Shown here: positions 58,648-64,000 of the stretch, piece by piece
Position numbering within the stretch: the first letter of the stretch is position 1
Layout of the letters: every line of letters starts with the position of its first letter
Assembly (NCBI RefSeq): GCF_020536995.1
Contig: NC_068366.1
Span: forward strand, 32,480,611 to 32,544,610
Reading direction: 5' to 3'
From: Dreissena polymorpha
Lineage: Eukaryota > Mollusca > Bivalvia > Myida > Dreissenidae
Length of the DNA stretch: 64,000 nucleotides
The notes under the pieces: model-generated
Database searches by the model: none
Told to the model about the DNA's origin: nothing
What the model saw: the letters and a program-made list of their open reading frames with translations, nothing else
Translations under genes and position numbers: made by a program

Positions 58648-61250
58648 AATAACCTAATCAAATGTCGCTGGAGAATGACTGTTTAAAAATACCTTTTAAA
58701 CATAATTTATCGCTGCCACTCATCACGTTATAATGTACTATAGGAGTTTCATTTGGTAATCATGTCGTGAATGTTATTCTACAATCACACCTCCTACCTA
58801 TATGCCCAATACTGGCTGGACATGAAGGATGGTATTGCTCGAAGTGAACACGAAAATCTGGATGTGTTTAAGCATCATCAATGCTTGGAATTGAGTTGTC
58901 TTACAACGATGTCAGTTCCGTCAATGAAGACGCATAAGCTTGAGTTGCGCAGTTTTCTTTTGAAGATTTTATGAAATTTTGAACGTTGAATGAATTAACA
59001 TTAACATTATTGTTTGACGCTGGCGAGTGTTAGCTAATCCGTTGCTTAAGCGTAACCACAAGTCAAGAATAAACCGCTCATTTCGTGATAAGATGTTTCT
59101 AACAGAGAACAAATAAGAACGTGTATTGTAACAGTTTAATGACATACAAAGGTAACTGGCTTAGTGAAAATTCTCTTTATACATTAACTATCCGAAAACA
59201 ATATGTTGTTGGTTGTTATATTTTTATAATTGAAAACATGAGCATATGTTTATTTGAGGATATATATTATCATTAATATGAATTTTGATAAAATATGTAG
59301 TTTTGCAGTAAAAGCAGTGTTTTTTCACACTCGAGATTTTTCAAACATATTCGATTTGCTAAGCGTACTTTGCATATCCGCTGATTGTACTGACAGTATG
59401 ACTGATTATTTAAATGAAACAAAGTATACGATGGATTTATGGTTGTATACAATAACAAATAAACGGCACACGGCATATTGTTGATTAATTCTCTTTGTAT
59501 TTTTTTAATTTAAAATGTGATTGGTGTTAGCCCTTGTGACGTTTAACAATAATTTGAACCATATTTTATCAACGTGTATAAGAAGATCGATTAAAGTTAA
59601 TGGTAATGAAAATGACGTGTTCACAGATTAATGAAATGACATTTTAACGGAATGTCACATATTTACTTTAACCATCTAAAACTCAAAAGGAGTTCTAAAC
59701 GCCAACCTCGCAAAACGATTAAATGAAGTTGAGTGGTACTTATTTTATCGTTAAATATTGGCACAATACGTGGATCGCTTTTAGAACGTATATATTCTGC
59801 AATATCCGAGTTGCGGATATTTTAAAGCAAAATACTTTCAATATAAAAGACACCGTTTTGAATCACGATGTTTAAATTAGTCAACGTAAGGCTTCAAAAA
59901 ACTTAAACAAGAAGAAGCAAAAATCTGTAAAAAAAGGCATTTCAAGTTTTGTTCTTATCTTTCTCAATTAAGCACGGATCCTGTTGACATAATGACATAA
60001 CATTATGCGTATTTCGTTGGATATTTAGATGAATGGGTATATATGTTTGCTGATATTCCAATTGCATATTTTAAAACACGAATATGTTGTTTTTGAAAGA
60101 AATAGTCCATACACATACATGCGTTGTAATATTATGTGTTTCATTTAAAATTTCGAAACAAATGAACTTTGTTTTCCACCTTGAAGTAAAACGTCTTGTT
60201 TTCCTTTTCGACCAATTATTTACTTTGGCCTGTATAGCCAGAATACGATTCATAATTACTTATGGATTATGTAATATTAAATACATAAATATTAAATTCC
60301 AACGACTATGGTTATCTGAATATATTTACTTAATGAAAAGATTTCAATTATCGTTCTAAATTTCTATTATTATCTGTTTTTGCAATGTCTGTTTGTAAAA
60401 AAGTACATGTACATTGATTACGTAAATAAAACAAGAGAGGTCATTTTGGGTTATCTATCTGGTCTTAAACTAGGAAATACATTCTACAAATGTGATTATC
60501 CTTCCAAATAGTGTTAATTATACCTATTTTCCATGTTAAACATTTAATGTTTACTGCAAGTTTAGTTCTACACCTCTCCTCTGCTACTTTTACTATCAGA
60601 ACTCAGACTGGACCCGCTCATAACAAGCAATAACAAGCGAAGTTATTTCTTCGCAGACACCCAAAGACATATCCATTTTGGAAATCATACTAGTGTTATA
60701 TTTATATATAACGTCATAACATTCAACGTTCATGTACAATTATTTTGTCATTGTAAATTGTCGTATCGAATGAGTAGGCTTCTCCAACGGAAATGTATTG
60801 TAGTAAGTACTATCGAAATGTACAAGCCATATCATCGTTGGTGTTATATTGGCGCGACCTTTTAGTAACTCCAGACTCGACGTCATGTGTACTCTAATCA
60901 CACTGTACTGGATTACTTCATATACACAAGAATACATTTATTGCGTGCTTTATCAGTCCTTGGAGTATACAATTACAATAACAATTATTATTTATAATCA
61001 TGTGTAGTTCTTCGCTTTCAAAGGACTTAGGTTATTAGTGTGCATTGCAACTCAATCTATTCTTAAGTACGCTACGAACGATAACTGCCTTAGCTACGCT
61101 AGGAACGATAATCTGCCTGCTTATACTCTACTGGTACACTGCAAACAGCAGCGGACAACAGTTTGTGTGTATGTAATTTATATGTGTTTAACAGCTTGTG
61201 GGACGACATTGGCCAGTTTGTCATTGAAATATGTACATATTAGCTGCTTT
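58648..61250. other. No gene seen
   Basis: About 2.6 kb of non-coding DNA. A frame near 61055-61190 reads a membrane-helix-like stretch (TALATLGTIICLLILYW) but has no start codon or clear splice border. Confidence 0.45.
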
Positions 61251-61410
61251 CAGGGAAAACTGGGGTTATTGCATCACAAATTAGTGGTGTCCCAGATTAA
61301 CATGTGCACACTGATTAGCCTGTGCCATGCACACAAGCTAATCAAGGAGAACACTTTCTAATTTTATGGTGTTTTTCGTTTAAAGAGAGTCTCTGGTACT
61401 GGGATGACAA
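61251..61410. repeat. Copy of the AGTGTCGTCCC-type dispersed repeat
   Basis: Shows GGTGTCCCAGATTA, an inner palindrome around ATTAGCCTGTG, and GTTTTTCGTTTAAAGAGAGTC at its end; related to 29471-29590 in opposite orientation, more diverged. Confidence 0.45.
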
Positions 61411-61424
61411 TTAATGCATATGCA

Positions 61425-61907
61425 TTAAAGGGGCCTTTTCACGTTTGGGTTAATTGACAGAATTGAAAAAAGTTGTTTCAGATTCGCAAATTTTCGTTTT
61501 AGTTATGATATTTGTGAAAAAACTGTAATACTGAACATTTACCATGCTCTTAAATAGCCATTATATGCATCTTTTGACGATTTAAAACCCGAAAATTATA
61601 AAGCGTTGCAACGCGAAAGGAATAAATAATTTGGAGAGTTCTGCTGTTGTAGTTATATTTTGTGAAACTACGAGGATTGCTTATATGATGTATAAAATAC
61701 ATATGGAATCGTTCCCAAATGGCCGAGTGGTTTAAGTGGTGGACTGTTTACTCCAGGACTCCAGGGGTCAGTGGTTCGAGTCCTGCTGAGGGTTACCTTT
61801 TTTCTTTTTCACTGGAGCTTTTTATGTCCGATGTTAACATTTATCAATGTTAAGCATTTAATGGCAAACATCAAAACATGCCTAAATCTGTGAAAAGGCC
61901 CCTTTAA
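61425..61907 (+). mobile_element. TTAA element with tRNA-like core, copy 4 (483 bp)
   Basis: TTAA flanks, ends AGGGGCCTTTTCAC and GTGAAAAGGCCCCT (perfectly inverted). In this orientation the + strand reads the A box TGGCCGAGTGG (61720-61730) and the perfect B box GGTTCGAGTCC (61773-61783), 42 bases apart, which would fit a tRNA-Ser/Leu-type core with a long variable arm. This is the best-preserved copy. Confidence 0.7.
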
Positions 61908-62085
61908 GCCCTGTTTTTTTCCAATATGAAGCTTAGATTATCTTTTCTATTAATGATTTGAAAAAAAAGGATAAAAGTGTTAATTACTTCAAAGTAACCT
62001 CGCTGACACGGCCAATCACTTTTAAATCAAATAAACAACCAATGAGTTCTTAACTTTAACCTTGTGGCATTTTTTAGTAATCATC

Positions 62086-62415
62086 TTAAAGGGACCTTTT
62101 CGCACTTTGTCATTAAATGCTTAATATTGATAAATGTAAACATTGGATCTTAAAAGCTTCATTTTAAAAAAACAAGAATAAAATTAAAGAAACAAAAAAG
62201 TTACCCTAAACAAGGCTCGAAACACTGACCATTGGAATACAAGTCTATCGTTAAGACCACTCGGCCATCCATGCTCATACAATGAGAGATGTATTTTATG
62301 TTTTATATAAGCCATCCTCGTAGTATGAAAAAATATAACGACAACAACAGAACTCTCCAAATTATTAAATCGATTAATTTTGTCAATTTACCAAAACGTG
62401 AAACGGTCCCTTTAA
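62086..62415 (-). mobile_element. TTAA element with tRNA-like core, copy 5, internally deleted (330 bp)
   Basis: TTAA flanks and ends AGGGACCTTTTCGC / GTGAAACGGTCCCT. The A box TGGCCGAGTGG survives on the minus strand (about 62255-62265), and the B box region is drifted (GCTCGAAAC on +). The segment between ACTCTCCAAATTATT and TTTTGTCAATTTACC present in the other copies is missing. Confidence 0.65.
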
Positions 62416-63150
62416 TGTCTCCAGACTTGCAAATTGGATGAGTTCAATACACTGTCAAAATTTTACATCATGAATAAGTTACAGGTTTAGTGATAGCCTG
62501 TTAGCCTGGGGCCAATAGATTTAAACCCAGGAAACTCAATTTAAAAAGTAGGTTAAAGTTTGGACAAAAAGCTTGAACAACTCAATCCAATTAAACATAC
62601 AATACAAATTGACGACTATGGATCAATTAGGCCTAGGAAATGATTCAATTCCGGCTCACAACAAGACATGATGCATTAAAAGCCTGTCATGTCTGCAAAA
62701 TTGTTGCTCAATAATTTAATAGAAAATAAATAAAGTATTAGATACATATAACACAACATGTACATGATACTAGGCTTGTTATTTTTTAGCAAGGCGACCA
62801 CAATTCTAAAGATGGTTGCCAGTGCAGCAACCAATTGCGAACAAAGAGACATATTGTTGTTATTTGGTCTAAGTTATCTCTATAACATAAATATGAGGAT
62901 AAACACTGCACACACATCTCGACCTGTGCTTTAAGACACACTCTTTATAAATTTGAATGGGTTGTGTTCATTTAAAACTTGCGATATAAAAAGCTATAAC
63001 ATAAATTTGAAATTGAAAACTGAGTTGCGTCTAAGAGTATGCAATAGCGAAGAACTTCTGTGCCTTCAGCGCTTTAATTGTATTTGCAGGAAGAAATTAA
63101 ATCTTGTTTTATCCACTACGTTTGCAAAAGATCACCAACAACAAACAAAC
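62416..63150. other. No gene seen
   Basis: Non-coding DNA. Confidence 0.45.
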
Positions 63151-63152
63151 AA

Positions 63153-63285
63153 TTATTAAAACTCGGATCACCGCCTTGGAACGGTCAGTACCAAGCAATT
63201 GAGGTTCAAACCAGTTTGAGGACTAGCCAAACCTCACATTTAGCACAGAATCACAAACCAAATGCGCGTCTAAAACGGTTTTATA
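63153..63285 (+). repeat. Dispersed repeat, partner of 27333-27455
   Basis: ATTATTAAAACTCGGATCAC begins the segment; CACCGCCTTGGAACGGTCAG and AATCACAAACCAAATGCGC follow, in the same order as at 27333. Confidence 0.5.
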
Positions 63286-64000
63286 TAACATACCTATGAA
63301 GAGCTTAAATGAAAACTTGAGTGCCAAAATGTGACGCGTGCACTGAACACTTCATATATAATTTGTATGAACTCATGTTTCATGTATCTATTACAACGAT
63401 AAGAGTATAGTTTTGTTGGTAAGTATCTCAAATAGAAGTATGCTATAAAAGATACAAACTATCATGAAAGCAATATATGTACAGAAAATCGTAAATCAAA
63501 CGAGGCGTAAGAAAGATCGGAAACTTGCTTTAACCACGTCTTCTAAAAAATAGCTATCCTTCTTATAGCCTCTGAAGTATGAACTTTAACAACATTGGAT
63601 ATATAGTGAGCGACTTACGTATACTTTTGTCAAGTCAAATAGTTTGTTTAATATCTCATTTATACGAAGTTTTATTCTTCAACATTATTTTAAATGAATA
63701 TTATAACGTTCTTATGGTTAATAATATTGTTTATTTAGATGATAAATATAAAGTTTAGGTCCATTATTGTTAAACTAAAAGTAGGTTGAAACTGTCCTGT
63801 AAAATGAGCCCATGTGAATGTTAGCATAAAGTGAAATATACAACGGCTTTTGCTGACATGTAACACTAGATCTGTGAAATCGAATGGCATCCGGTTTATT
63901 CGCATATCAATATACATACATTTATAATACTTATTGATCAAACTTGCGTTTATGGTTCTCAGGGTCACAATCGAAAACCATCGTCACTTTCAAAAGTAAA
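63286..64000. other. No gene seen
   Basis: AT-rich non-coding DNA to the window edge. Confidence 0.5.

Noticed and set aside
58212-58686. Overlapping frames in two phases on + and one on - within the repeat
   Set aside because: They follow the tandem units of a non-coding repeat and the GGAC array.
61055-61190. Membrane-helix-like frame similar in layout to the exons at 24924 and 45239
   Set aside because: No ATG, a stop just upstream, and no convincing splice border; similarity is too short to separate from chance.
61720-61783. A functional tRNA gene
   Set aside because: The A and B boxes are good, but no acceptor stem pairs around them and the module is embedded in a repeated TIR element.

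Overview
The window looks like nuclear DNA of a bivalve mollusc. It is AT-rich, has long gene-poor stretches and short introns, and is crowded with small inverted-repeat elements. Several of these (the TTAA-flanked elements with a tRNA-like core, the GCAAACAG hairpin elements, and the CCCCC/GGGGG-bounded ligand-like repeats) are types I associate with bivalve genomes, dreissenid-like ones in particular. That species-level impression is from memory, not from a search.

Positions 1-4288 differ from everything else. Here lies a compact, intronless cluster on both strands: a 754-residue type I membrane glycoprotein running off towards the left edge, a divergent 182-residue protein, an acidic protein and a BIR (IAP-type) zinc-binding protein, with TATA boxes about 45 bases from the start codons. 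I read this as the right-hand part of an integrated large-DNA-virus or virus-like element (malacoherpesvirus-like or Polinton/adintovirus-like). No hallmark gene that would fix the family is inside the window. It is treated as a fossil.

From 4.3 to 18 kb there is mostly non-coding DNA with MITE-like elements. They include a 498-bp TTAA element with a tRNA-like core and a 420-bp Harbinger-type miniature whose two ends each keep an inward-facing start exon.

At 18.1-20.1 kb lies the best host gene: four exons with matching phases encoding about 272 residues (signal peptide, one cysteine-rich module resembling a TNF-receptor CRD, one membrane helix, acidic tail). A decayed duplicate of the whole gene and its 3' flank sits at 48.7-51.4 kb, and scraps of the same tail exon occur near 10.2 and 26.3 kb. 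A separate two-exon gene for a 93-residue single-pass membrane protein is at 45.2-46.2 kb, with a broken paralogue at 24.9 kb.

The block 28.0-36.1 kb is an intron-rich two-gene PIF/Harbinger transposon: a DDE transposase on + and a Myb/SANT-like protein with a C-terminal coiled coil on -, facing each other. Both genes are broken, the left end is missing, and the block is flanked by an 83-bp direct repeat. At 41.9-44.8 kb is a 5'-truncated L1/Tx1-type LINE with an 18-bp target-site duplication and a (TA)n tail; a second LINE scrap is at 47.3 kb. The remainder (51-64 kb) holds a non-autonomous Harbinger-like element of 1.57 kb, a snapback/direct-repeat complex at 57.4-58.6 kb, and two more tRNA-cored TTAA elements at 61.4-62.4 kb.
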